This document shows positions 1-8,800 of a stretch of DNA of 64,000 nucleotides, piece after piece. The notes beneath the pieces were generated by a model. The model was not told the origin of the DNA. It did no database searches and saw only the letters and a program-made list of their open reading frames with translations. Source of the DNA: Prado023 sp963697345 (lineage in GTDB: Bacteria > Actinomycetota > Actinomycetes > S36-B12 > CAIYMF01). The stretch is taken from the NCBI GenBank assembly GCA_963697345.1, contig CAVONS010000022.1:1-64000 (forward strand), given 5' to 3'. Position 1 is the first letter of the stretch; every line of letters starts with the position of its first letter. The translations under genes were made by a program, and so were the position numbers.

Positions 1-121
1 GCGTCGTCGGGTGCTCAGCGCACTGCCCCGGATCGCTGCGGCGATCTCCACCACAACGCCGCGACCTGCGGCAACCACCCCAGCGGCCCCGGGCTCCGGT
101 GCTGCGGCGAAGGAGAACTGA
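1..121 (+). CDS. C-terminal end of an unidentified upstream gene (partial)
   Basis: The second reading frame is open from the window edge and ends with TGA at 119-121, whose last base is the A of the next gene's ATG. The visible 39 residues are an Ala/Pro/Thr-rich tail ending in Lys-Glu-Asn, like a disordered C-terminus. The TGATG overlap is the same arrangement seen inside the sulfur cassette that follows, so this is probably an upstream member of that operon. The family cannot be told from the tail. The first frame is also open to the edge, but its Cys- and His-rich translation looks unnatural. Confidence 0.45.
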   Translation, partial: RRRVLSALPRIAAAISTTTPRPAATTPAAPGSGAAAKEN

Positions 122-1356
122 TGAAGAGGCTGCTCGTCCTGGGCGCCGGGACTGCCGGGACCATGGCCGTGAACAAGCTGCGCCCGCAGCTGCCCCGCGA
201 TGAGTGGAGCATCACGGTCGTCGACTCCGATGACACCCACTACTACCAGCCCGGGTACCTGTTCGTGCCCTTCGGCATCTACCGCCCCGATGAGATCGTC
301 AAGCCGAAGGCGCGCTTCATCCCCACCGGCGTCGACCTCGTGCTGGGCGAGATCGACAAGGTCGTCCCCGAGGACAACAAGGTCCTGCTGGTCGACGGCA
401 CCGAGCTCGGCTACGACTACCTGATCATCGCCTCGGGCACGACCCCGCGCCCGGAGGAGACGCCCGGCATGGCCGACGACCTGGGCGGCAGCGTCCACGA
501 GTTCTACACCTACGAGGGAGCCACGAACCTCGCCGAGAAGCTGCGCACCTGGGAGGGTGGCCGGCTGGTCGTGCACATCACCGAGATGCCGATCAAGTGC
601 CCCGTCGCGCCGCTGGAGTTCACCTTCCTGGCCGACGCGTTCTTCGACGAGCAGGGCATGCGCGACAAGGTGGAGATCGTCTACGTCACGCCGCTGGAGG
701 GCGCGTTCACCAAGCCCGTGGCCAGCAAGCACCTCGGCGACATGCTCGAGACCCGCAACATCGCCCTCGAGGGCGACTTCATGATCGAGAGCATCGACGC
801 CGAGGCCAAGAAGCTCATCAGCTTCGACGAGCGCGAGGTGGCCTACGACCTGCTCGTGACGATCCCGGTGAACATGGGCGCGGACTTCATCGCCCGCTCC
901 GGCCTCGGCGACGACCTGAACTACGTCCCCGTCGACAAGGAGACGCTGCTCAGCGACGACTACGACAACATCTTCGTCGTGGGCGATGCGTCCAACATCC
1001 CGGCGTCCAAGGCCGGCTCCGTCGCCCACTTCGCGATGGACCTGTTCCCGGCGAACTTCATGCGCCACATCCAGGGCCTGAAGATGACCGAGCTCTTCGA
1101 CGGCCACGCCAACTGCTTCATCGAGACCGGCCACGGCAAGGGCCTTCTGATCGACTTCAACTACGACACCGAGCCGCTGACCGGCAAGTACCCGCTGCCC
1201 GGCGTGGGCCCGTTCTCCCTGCTGAAGGAGACCGAGATGAACCACTGGGGCAAGGTCATGTTCCGGTGGATGTACTGGAACATCCTGCTCCCCGGCAAGG
1301 AGCTGCCGCTGCCCGCGCTCATGTCGATGGCCGGCAAGGACACGAAGGACCTCTGA
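121..1356 (+). CDS. sqr: Sulfide:quinone oxidoreductase-like FAD flavoprotein
   Basis: This 411-residue protein is a two-dinucleotide-fold flavoprotein of the SQR family, which oxidises sulfide to polysulfide or sulfur at the membrane and passes electrons to quinone. The N-terminus has the FAD motif LGAGTAG (residues 7-13), and the second FAD signature is VVGDASN near 287-292. Only two cysteines are present, C160 in the motif KCPVAPLEF and C332 in HANCFIETG. They match the redox-active pair of SQR; the third cysteine of classical type I enzymes is absent. The C-terminal 35 residues are Trp- and Leu-rich and could bind the membrane. ATG 121 overlaps the preceding stop and the next gene starts on its own stop. 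Neighbouring tusE- and dsrE-like genes support sulfur oxidation over type II NADH dehydrogenase activity. Confidence 0.82.
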   Translation: MKRLLVLGAGTAGTMAVNKLRPQLPRDEWSITVVDSDDTHYYQPGYLFVPFGIYRPDEIVKPKARFIPTGVDLVLGEIDKVVPEDNKVLLVDGTELGYDYLIIASGTTPRPEETPGMADDLGGSVHEFYTYEGATNLAEKLRTWEGGRLVVHITEMPIKCPVAPLEFTFLADAFFDEQGMRDKVEIVYVTPLEGAFTKPVASKHLGDMLETRNIALEGDFMIESIDAEAKKLISFDEREVAYDLLVTIPVNMGADFIARSGLGDDLNYVPVDKETLLSDDYDNIFVVGDASNIPASKAGSVAHFAMDLFPANFMRHIQGLKMTELFDGHANCFIETGHGKGLLIDFNYDTEPLTGKYPLPGVGPFSLLKETEMNHWGKVMFRWMYWNILLPGKELPLPALMSMAGKDTKDL

Positions 1357-2123
1357 TGACCGACACCACACACACGGAGCCGGCGACCGTCGGGGCCCTG
1401 AGCCCCGCGGCCAGCACGGCCGACGGCCAGGACGCGATCCTGGCCCGCCTGGACGCGATGAACGCCCAGATGGCCGCCATCAGCGAGGAACTGGCCATCA
1501 GCCGGGCCTCGCGCGAGCAGTGGAGCGAGCTGATCGAGACGCTCGTCCCGGTGACCCGCGGCGCGATGGATGTGGCGACCCGCGAGCTGTCCGAGCTCGA
1601 GGCCGACGTCACGATCGACGACGTCACCCGGTTCGCGCGGACCACAGCGCGGGCCGTCCCCACGATGGAGGTCCTGGTCGGCCAGCTCGGCAGCTTGTCC
1701 GAGCTCGGCCATGAGGTCACCTCGATCAGCGGCGCCGGCGTGGCCAAGCTCACCGAGATCCTGCAGGAGGCCGAGGACAAGGGCTACTTCATGTTCGCCC
1801 GTGAGGGGGCCGCGATCGCCGACAGGGTGGTCACCTCCTTCGACGAGGACGACGTCCGGGCACTCGGTGACAACGTGGTCACCATCCTCAACGCGGTCAA
1901 GGAACTGACCCAGCCCGAGGTCATGGCCCTGCTCAACCGGACGGCCCTGACGATCCAGGAGGTGGAGGAGGCCCACATCGAGCCGCCTTCGGCCTTCGCG
2001 CTGCTGAAGTCGATGCGCGACCCCCAGACCAGGCGCGGGCTGGCCCGCGTCCTGTCCATGCTGCACACGGTCGGTGAGGAGAACCAGCCGACCTCACCCA
2101 CCAACCCAGAGAAGAGGAGATGA
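1356..2123 (+). CDS. DUF1641 family protein of the sulfur cassette
   Basis: This 255-residue, mostly helical, acidic protein resembles the DUF1641 (COG2427) family, often encoded next to SQR-like flavoproteins. Visible features are an N-terminal Thr/Ala-rich segment, a long predicted helix with alternating Leu/Ile/Met around residues 25-55, and a conserved-looking LLNRTALTIQEVEEA stretch near 195. It has no cysteine and no clear transmembrane segment. The ATG at 1356 shares its A with the sqr stop (TGATG), and its own TGA overlaps the next ATG, so translation is probably coupled along the operon. Its biochemical role is unknown; a scaffold or partner for SQR is inference. The same frame is open far upstream inside sqr, but that part is antisense-like Arg-rich translation. 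Confidence 0.7.
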   Translation: MTDTTHTEPATVGALSPAASTADGQDAILARLDAMNAQMAAISEELAISRASREQWSELIETLVPVTRGAMDVATRELSELEADVTIDDVTRFARTTARAVPTMEVLVGQLGSLSELGHEVTSISGAGVAKLTEILQEAEDKGYFMFAREGAAIADRVVTSFDEDDVRALGDNVVTILNAVKELTQPEVMALLNRTALTIQEVEEAHIEPPSAFALLKSMRDPQTRRGLARVLSMLHTVGEENQPTSPTNPEKRR

Positions 2124-2440
2124 CCATGGCTACCGCCACGATCGCCGGCAAGGAAGTGCACATCAACGAGGAGGGCTTCCTCACCGAGTACGACGAGTGG
2201 GACGAGGAGATCGCCGCCGAGCTCGCGAAGAACATCGACGTCGAGATGACCGACGAGCACTGGAAGCTGATCAAGTGGCTCCGTGAGGACTACAAGGAGA
2301 AGGGCGAGACCGCCACGACCCGGCGCGTGCAGTCCGTGGGCGGCGTCCCGACCAAGCAGCAGTTCGTGATGTTCCCCAAGAAGCCGGCCAAGAAGATGTC
2401 GTACATCGCTGGCGTCCCGAAGCCCAAGGGCTGCGTCTGA
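2120..2440 (+). CDS. TusE/DsrC-family sulfur-relay protein with a single C-terminal cysteine
   Basis: This 106-residue protein has the DsrC/TusE/DsvC fold signature: an N-terminal GFL region, a DEHW-containing helix, and the flexible C-terminal arm IAGVPKPKGCV. The penultimate cysteine (C105) is the conserved CysA that carries persulfide. The position 11 residues upstream, which is the second arm cysteine in true DsrC, is serine (S94), so the protein is TusE-like or a related sulfur-trafficking variant and cannot form the intramolecular trisulfide of dissimilatory DsrC. It probably receives sulfur from the DsrE2-like product next door. The start overlaps the DUF1641 stop (ATGA). A second in-frame ATG two codons on is an equally good start. 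Confidence 0.85.
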   Translation: MTMATATIAGKEVHINEEGFLTEYDEWDEEIAAELAKNIDVEMTDEHWKLIKWLREDYKEKGETATTRRVQSVGGVPTKQQFVMFPKKPAKKMSYIAGVPKPKGCV

Positions 2441-2488
2441 TCCCCGGGTCCTGACCCCACCTCACCACTTCAGTAGAGAGAGACACAC

Positions 2489-3007
2489 ATGACCGTCATC
2501 CCGAACTTCGACTCGGACGACAGCGACCGCAAGTTCGTCATCATCTGCTCCAAGGGCAACCTGGACATGGCCTACCCGGCCCTGGTCCTGGCCAACGCCG
2601 CCCTCGGCGAGGGCATCGAGACGCACCTGTTCTTCACGTTCTGGGGCTTCGACATGATCATCGACAGCCGCATGGACGACCTGCAGTTCTCCCCGGCCGG
2701 CAACACCGCGATGCACTTCCCGGTGAAGGGCAAGGACATCCGCATCCCGCAGGCCGTGATGCCGTTGCCCGGCATGACCGGCATGGCGACCAAGATGCTC
2801 AAGGAGCAGCTCGAGGCCATGGACATCCCGCCCGTGCGCGACTTCCTGGACCAGATCGTGGGTGCCGGCGGGCACCTCTGGGGCTGCCAGATGAGCGCGG
2901 ACATGAACAAGGTCGACATGGACGACATGTACGAGGGGGTCGAGGACATCATCAACGCCACCGACTTCATCGAGATGACCGACGGCGCGCAGCTGCTGTT
3001 CATCTGA
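2489..3007 (+). CDS. DsrE/DsrF-like (DsrE2-type) sulfurtransferase
   Basis: The product is a 172-residue DsrE-superfamily protein. The beta-strand VIICSKGNLDMAY (C20) opens the fold. The second cysteine, C133 in WGCQMSADMN, sits where DsrE2-type proteins carry their persulfide cysteine. FFTFWGFDMI near residues 48-57 matches the family's strand before the active site. Such proteins move sulfane sulfur between thiol carriers during sulfur oxidation. The gene lies 48 bases after the tusE-like gene, with GAGAGAG ahead of the ATG as a weak ribosome site, and is the last gene before a strong hairpin. Unlike many DsrE2 proteins it shows no convincing membrane segment, so it may be cytoplasmic. Confidence 0.82.
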   Translation: MTVIPNFDSDDSDRKFVIICSKGNLDMAYPALVLANAALGEGIETHLFFTFWGFDMIIDSRMDDLQFSPAGNTAMHFPVKGKDIRIPQAVMPLPGMTGMATKMLKEQLEAMDIPPVRDFLDQIVGAGGHLWGCQMSADMNKVDMDDMYEGVEDIINATDFIEMTDGAQLLFI

Positions 3008-3025
3008 TCGCCCGACGCAGGGACC

Positions 3026-3079
3026 GCGCAGGCCCCCACCACTCGGCTCTCCTGAGGCCGATCCGGTGGGGGCCTGCGC
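3026..3079 (+). terminator. 15-bp perfect hairpin after the sulfur cassette
   Basis: The arms at 3026-3040 and 3065-3079 are exact reverse complements (core GGCCCCCACC / GGTGGGGGCC) around a 24-base loop, 18 bases after the dsrE2-like stop. There is no T-tract, as is usual for actinobacterial terminators. Confidence 0.75.
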
Positions 3080-3143
3080 ATATCCGCCAGGCGTACGCTC
3101 GGGGGCGTGAGGCTCCCGCCGCCACCTCCTGTAGCCCGCGCTG

Positions 3144-4501
3144 TTGCGGCGACCCGCCGATGATCGTGACCGCGTCCTGGACCTCATGCGCGCAGCGGCG
3201 CTGGCAGTCGTGGTCCTGGGGCACGCGACGATGGGCCTGGTCGGGTGGCGTCCGGACGGTCCGGTGGTGAACAACACCCTGACGGTGTACCCGTGGGCGC
3301 CGTGGGCGACCTGGGCGCTGCAGATCATGCCGCTGTTCTTCGTCGCCGGCGGCGCGGTCAATGCCCGGTCCTGGCGATCGGGGCGCGACGCCGTACGCGC
3401 CGTGGCTCTGGCGACGGGTCGCCAGGCTGCTCCGACCGGTCTGGGTCTACCTGCTCATCATGGCCCCGGTCAGCGGGCTGGTCTCGTGGCTGGCGCCACC
3501 GGGGTGGTCCGAGCCGCTGCTCGGGCTGGCCACCCAGCTGCTGTGGTTCATCGGGGTGTACGTGATGGTGTGCGCCCTGACCCCGCTGGCGGTGCGGGCT
3601 GATGATCGCAACCCATGGCTCGGGCCAGCAGCCCTGCTCGCCGGCGTCCTGATCGTCGACGTCGGCCGCCTTGGACTGGGCCTGCCCTCGGCCGTCGGCC
3701 TGCTCAACTTCGTGCTGGCCTGGGCCTTCGCCGCCCAGCTGGGCCTGCTCTTCGACGCCGGCCACCTGCGAGGGGGGCGCGGGGCGCTGGTGGCCGCCGG
3801 GGCCATCGCCGCCAACCTGGCGCTGGTCTGGATCGGGCCCTACCCGACCTCGATGGTGGGCCTGCCCGGGGAGTCCTTCAGCAACATGGCACCCCCGAGC
3901 CTGGTCCTTGCCCTGCACGCCCTGGCGCTGGCCGGGGTCGCGGGGGCAGCGAGACCCGCACTGGAGGCTCTGGCCGCGCAGGGCGCAGGTCTGGAGGGCC
4001 ACGACGGCAGTGAACCTCACCGCCATGACCCTGTACCTGTGGCACCTCCCCGTGCTGATCACCATGGTGGCAGTGCTGCACCTTGTGGGCCTGGATCGGC
4101 CCGTCACGTGGCGCAGCGCTGAGCTCGCCGTACCGGGTGCCTCGTTCTGGCTGTGGACGATCCCGTACTTCTGCCTGTATCTGGCCTGTGTGGCCGGCGT
4201 GGTCCGCCTGATGTGGCCCCTCGAGCTGGGAACCCTGCGTGGGTGGGACCGTCCGGCCCGGCGCGGCAGCGCCACCCCAGGAGCGGAGCGCCGGTCCTCG
4301 GCGCAGGCGGGCCTGGGATCCGTCGTGATCGGCGTGGGCACGCTGACACTGTCGGGAACCGGCCTGGCTGGATTCCCGACCCGGGTCGTGACCTTCGCAG
4401 GCCTGCCCCTCAACGCGGCTGGTGCCATCGCGCTCATGCTCCTGGGCGCCCTGCTCGTCCGGCACGCTGGAGCAGTCAGCCCGCGCAGTGAGTCACAGTA
4501 A
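3144..4501 (+). pseudogene. Acyltransferase family 3 membrane protein, broken by two frameshifts
   Basis: Three frames join into one acyltransferase_3-type membrane protein. The first piece has the family start, LDLMRAAALAVVVLGH, and FFVAGGAVNARSW. Near 3380 the frame shifts and continues with YAPWLWRRVARLLRP and several hydrophobic helices. Near 3980 it shifts again to VNLTAMTLYLWHLP, the family's conserved TLYLWH motif, and ends at TAG/TGA-flanked 4501. Each shift equals one extra base. A TTG at 3144 is the likely start, because RPADDRDRVLDLMR fits the family's N-terminus. Members O-acylate cell-surface glycans or lipids. The two shifts may be assembly errors (see findings) rather than decay; the helices otherwise look intact. 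Confidence 0.68.
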
Positions 4502-4514
4502 TGACAAGACAGCC

Positions 4515-4550
4515 TTGCGTTAGTGGCAATTTGACTTCTACTATTGACCC
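4515..4550 (+). promoter_or_regulatory. Leaderless promoter of the DUF4097-like gene
   Basis: TTGCGT (4515-4520), an 18-base spacer and TACTAT (4539-4544) lie in an AT-rich pocket. The ATG at 4551 comes six bases after the -10 box and no Shine-Dalgarno site is present, so the mRNA probably starts at or next to the start codon. Confidence 0.6.
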
Positions 4551-5318
4551 ATGAGTGATGAACTGCGAGACCTCCTGAACCGAGTTGCCTCCGGCGAGAT
4601 CAGCCCCGAGCAGGCCGAGAGCACACTGAAGGAATCCGGGGCGAGCACCCCACCACCGGAGGATCAGCCCGAGCCCGAACCGGTGCGACGGCTCACCGTC
4701 CGCGGCAGCGCCGTGCGTCTGGTGATCGTGGGTGACCCGAGTGTCGACACCGCCATCGCGGAGGGACCCCATCGTGTCTCACACGTCGGGGATCGGCTCA
4801 CAGTGACCTCAGACCTGCGAGTGGGCGAGTACGAGGCCGAGGCGCCCAAGTCGACGTTCGCCAGCTGGCTGAGCAACGTGAACCGCGCCGGGTCCACCCT
4901 GCGCGTCCGGGTCAATCCGGACCTGCCGCTCGAGGTGCTCAACGTGGCGGGATCCCTGGAACTCAGCGGCGTGCGGGGGGTCACCTCCGTGGGCGTCGAG
5001 GCAGGCTCTGCCAAGCTCCACGACGGCGCCGGACCGCTCACGCTGTCGGTGGCCAGCGGCAGTGCTGACGTGGAGTGGCAGTTCACCGGCGACTGCTCGG
5101 TGAGCACCGACCTGGGCTCAGCCCGGCTGAACGCGCTGCCGGGCTCGGACGTGGCGATCACGGCCGAAGCCACCCTCGGCCTGGGGACCATCCGGCTGGC
5201 CGACGGCACCACCATCAAGACCACCCCCGAGGGACATCCTCCGGTCGCGGCCGGAGCGGGGACCGGTCGCCTGGCGGCCGCGACCCGGCTGGGGTCCCTG
5301 GTCATCACCGTCTACTGA
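4551..5318 (+). CDS. DUF4097-like beta-repeat protein with a SHOCT-like N-terminus
   Basis: The 255-residue product begins with a short helical module, LLNRVASGEISPEQAE (residues 8-23), of the kind found in SHOCT-like and bacterial-adhesion regulators. It continues with a Ser/Val/Thr-rich beta region resembling the DUF4097 beta-helix. No signal peptide or membrane helix is seen. The next gene starts three bases after the stop and encodes a DUF2089 protein whose C-terminus carries a related module, LAAGLISVEQAE. Pairing of DUF4097-type and DUF2089 genes is common in bacteria, and the shared module suggests the two proteins interact or respond to the same partner. The function is unknown. Confidence 0.65.
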   Translation: MSDELRDLLNRVASGEISPEQAESTLKESGASTPPPEDQPEPEPVRRLTVRGSAVRLVIVGDPSVDTAIAEGPHRVSHVGDRLTVTSDLRVGEYEAEAPKSTFASWLSNVNRAGSTLRVRVNPDLPLEVLNVAGSLELSGVRGVTSVGVEAGSAKLHDGAGPLTLSVASGSADVEWQFTGDCSVSTDLGSARLNALPGSDVAITAEATLGLGTIRLADGTTIKTTPEGHPPVAAGAGTGRLAAATRLGSLVITVY

Positions 5319-5321
5319 CCC

Positions 5322-5723
5322 GTGCAGACCCACCGCCCACCGAGCACCTGCCCGGTCTGCTCCGAGTCGCTGATCACCCTGCGCCTGGGGTGCGCCTCGT
5401 GCGGCACGGAGCTGTCCGGGCACTTCGACACCTGCCGGTTCTGCCGGTTGAGTTCGGCCGACCTCGCGATCCTCGAGGTGTTCCTGCGCAGCCGAGGCAA
5501 CATTCGCGATGTCCAGGCACATCTGGAGGTCTCCTACCCGACCGCTCGGCTCCGGCTGATCGAGGTGCTCGACCGGCTGGGCCTTGCCGACGGCCCCGAG
5601 CCTGTGTCGGCCAGCTCACCGACGGCGCCAGCGGTCGACACCGGTGCCGTCCTGGCCGAGCTCGCCGCCGGTCTGATCAGCGTGGAGCAGGCAGAGCACC
5701 AGCTTGGGCCGCGGCGCAACTGA
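5322..5723 (+). CDS. DUF2089 family zinc-ribbon/HTH protein
   Basis: This 133-residue protein has four paired cysteines in CPVC and CASC near residues 10-27, followed by CRFC (about 38-41). It then has a helix-turn-helix-like segment, RGNIRDVQAHLEVSYPTARL (about 57-76), typical of DUF2089 regulators. The C-terminal SHOCT-like module, ISVEQAE, repeats the one at the start of the preceding protein. GTG at 5322 is taken as the start, three bases after the upstream stop, so translation is probably coupled. The protein is likely a transcriptional regulator of its own operon, but no target can be read from the sequence. It ends before a convergent hairpin. Confidence 0.78.
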   Translation: MQTHRPPSTCPVCSESLITLRLGCASCGTELSGHFDTCRFCRLSSADLAILEVFLRSRGNIRDVQAHLEVSYPTARLRLIEVLDRLGLADGPEPVSASSPTAPAVDTGAVLAELAAGLISVEQAEHQLGPRRN

Positions 5724-5777
5724 CCCCAGGGCCGAAAGCGACCCCCTAGGGCGCCGACCCACGCCCTCCAGATGGAA

Positions 5778-5830
5778 CGAGGGTCCCCAACCGGCTGCGC
5801 CTGACGCGCGTTGCCGGTCGAGGACCCTCG
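5778..5830. terminator. Convergent hairpin between the DUF2089 and peroxidase genes
   Basis: CGAGGGTCC (5778-5786) pairs with GGACCCTCG (5822-5830), and the inner AACCGGC/GCCGGT extends the stem. It lies between two convergent genes and probably terminates both. Confidence 0.7.
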
Positions 5831-5842
5831 CCTGCTACCCAA

Positions 5843-8800
5843 CTAGTTGACGATCTCCACTGTGGCGTAGTAGTTCTTCCCCTTCTTGGGGGGGTCGAGC
5901 TTGATGGTGTACCTGCCGGGCTGGGCCACGAGGAATTGACCGAGGATAGCTCGTCCCTTCTTTGTCGACCTCGCTTTTCCGAACGTGACCCACTTGCCGT
6001 CGATCCTGATCTTGGTCCTGTAGGTCTTCTTCTTGGCCAGCCTCGACACCTTGAGCGTGATGACCTGACCGACCTCGGCGACGAATGTCTTCGCCGAGCT
6101 CCGCTTCCCCTTGGCGACAACTCGCCCGACGACACTGGTTGGTGCCGCTTCTGGAGCAGTCACCGCTGTCGGGGGAGCCGGAGTCGTCGGCGCGATCACG
6201 ATAGGTGCCGGGGCAGGTGCCGGGGCCGGGGCAGGCGCCGGGGCAGGCGCCGGGGCAGGTGCCGGGGCAGGTGCCGGCGGAGGAGCGGGCGCCGGCAAGG
6301 TCGCGATCACGGCCTCACCCACTGTGAACGTGCCCCCACTGAAACGGAGCCGCTCGATACCCCGAAGGGTGTCGGTGCCATCGTTGGCCGCTGCACCCGG
6401 ATCGACCAGATGTGCGACCGTGACGATACCTGCGTTCTCCGTCACCTTGTACTTGGAGATGTCCTCGGAGAACACCGCCACGTCGTCACCACCGGAGCCT
6501 GGTACCAGAGTGCGCACGATGTCGACCAGCGATGGGCTGAGCGTTCCATCCAGCAGGTCCGCTCGGATCGCGCCCAGGCCGGCCACCGGACCAGTCGGGG
6601 TCTCCAACTGGACACGGAGGGTGGCATCGCCGTCGATCAGGTCGTTGCCTCCACCACCCTCGAGGGTGTCGTTGCCGGCGCCGCCGACCAGGATGTTGCC
6701 ACTGTCCCAGGAGGTTGCCGACCCCAGGAGGGTGGACAGTCCCTGGACCTTGGCCACGTCGCCCGCGATCAGTGCATCAGTGGCTCCCGGGAACCCCGTG
6801 TCCAGCGAGCCCCGGTCGTCACCGCGCAGCGTGTCGTTGCCGGCACCGCCGGACAGCGCCTCCACGTCGATGAAGCTGTCCTGGAACGCGGCGGGGATGG
6901 TGCCCGGCGGGTTCGCCGGAGCGAAGTTCCCCAGGTCGGAGTCCGCATTGCCCGCAGCTCCGTCGTAGCTGTACCAGTCGAACCCGAGGCCGCCGAGGAA
7001 CTCGTCGACGACTGCCAGGTTGTCGGCGTCGACGCCGATGTCGAGCCCGCCGCCGCCATCCAGCGCGTCTCCGCTGCTGCCGCCGATGAGGACGTCGTCA
7101 CCCGGTGTGTTGATGTCGATGCCGAAGGGGGCTCCCGAATCACCGGAGAGCGTGTCAGCGCCGACCGCACCCTCCAGCCAGTCGTCGCCCTGGTCGCCGG
7201 CCGGGCCGTCTCCGCCCGCTCCACCGAGGTAGAGGTCGTCTCCGGCCCCCCCGAGGAAGACTGCTCCCAGGTCACCGGCATCGACGAAGTCGTCGCCAGT
7301 CCCGCCGTTGATCACGTCAGCTCCGGGCCCCGCCGCATTCACGACGTCGTGCCCCGGGCCACCGGTGAGCAGGTCCGCACCTCCGGCGTCGGAGAGGAAG
7401 TCGTTCCCCGCCCCGCCGTAGGTCACGTCGTTGCCCAGCCCACCATTGACAGTGTCGTTGCCGTCGTTGCCCCGAAGGGTGTCATCACCGGCACCGCCAC
7501 GCATGGTGTCGGCCACCGGGGTCCCGACGAACAGGATGTTCCGCGGGCCCGAGTACGTGCCCGTCGTCGACGTGCCCGTGTAGGTGCTGCCATCACCCAG
7601 GCTGGCGAGCGCCGGGTTGAAGAGCGGCGCTTGGTTCTGCCGCATCTGGATGGTCAGGCCAGGAACCGCGAACAGGTCGGCCGGCAGGTCCACCGCGTCG
7701 GTGTTGCGGATGAACATCTCCGAGATGGTGTTCCCCTCGATCTCGGTGAGCAGGCTCAGGCCGGCCAGTCGATCGAGGTAGTAGAAGCGGTCACCCTCCT
7801 GCAGGTTCTCCAGGGTCGTCCTGAAGACGTGGTCGAAGGTGGGGCCGAGCAGGTTGCCACCGCCACCGATCGGGTCGTTGCTCTCAGCCAGGCCACCGAC
7901 CCAGAGGTCGACGTCATCGATGCCCGAGCGGGCGCCGCCCTGGTTCACGGTCAGCAGCTCGACAGCTGAATCGAACGCCGCCAGGTCAGCCAGGTACGCC
8001 GGGTCGTCAACGCCACCGGGGTAGGTGGTGAGATCGGTGGGATCCGGCGGGCTCTGCTGCGCGAGGGCGATGAGCGCCTCAGCTGCTGCCCGCTTGCCGG
8101 CGAGGGTGGTCGCATCGGTGATGTCCGGGTGCGTCCCGTAGGCAGCGATCAGGTTGACCAAGGTTCCCTGGTGGCGCAGGTTCGCACCGTACTCGGCCCA
8201 GCTTGCGTAGGGCTCCAGCTGGAAGGCCGCACGGGCCTCGTTGAGCGTTGCCGTCCCGGTGTCACGACCACGCACGATGTTCATGGTGGCCAGGTCCAGC
8301 GGCAGGCCCAGCAGGTTGTTGCGCAGGGCTCCGGTGACGAACTCGTCGATCTCGTTGCCCGCCTGCTTGGACATGCCTCGTACCACGTCGCCGGCAGCCT
8401 CGGCCGCGGTCGGCGCCCCGGCATTGAACGACGCCGGGTTGAGGAAAGCACCGATCAGCGAGATGTCCGCGTGGGCGCCGTTCGGCTTGATCCGCTCGAC
8501 GGTCTCGGTGAGCATCGAGTGCCCGAACCGGTACACGGCGTGGGCGAACTCAGCCGGGACGTCGCCGACGAGTTGGGGGTTGTAGGCCGCGAACGGGGCG
8601 ATCCCCGGGGACAGCTTCCGGGCGAACTCCTCGAACACCGAGTGCTGGTACTCCATCTCGGTGATGAATCGGGCAGCCTGGAACAGCCGCTCCTGGTAGC
8701 CCCACCCCGGTGCCTTGAAACCGGCCTCGAGCGCACCGTTGTCGACCTCCACCATGGCGAAGATCTCGTCCCGAACGCGATTGTGCTCGGCGTGGAACAT

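Noticed and set aside
597..1355. Upstream extension of the DUF1641 frame inside sqr
   Set aside because: The translation is Arg/Pro-rich and overlaps the in-frame flavoprotein; the real start is the ATG at 1356.
6204..6277. CRISPR or regulatory repeat in the 12-bp array
   Set aside because: It is in frame inside the peroxidase and simply encodes Pro-Ala repeats.
5936..7969. A 677-residue plus-strand open frame opposite the peroxidase
   Set aside because: It is the antisense shadow of the RTX region: Arg/Val/Gly-rich, no motif, and it ends where the real gene's composition changes.
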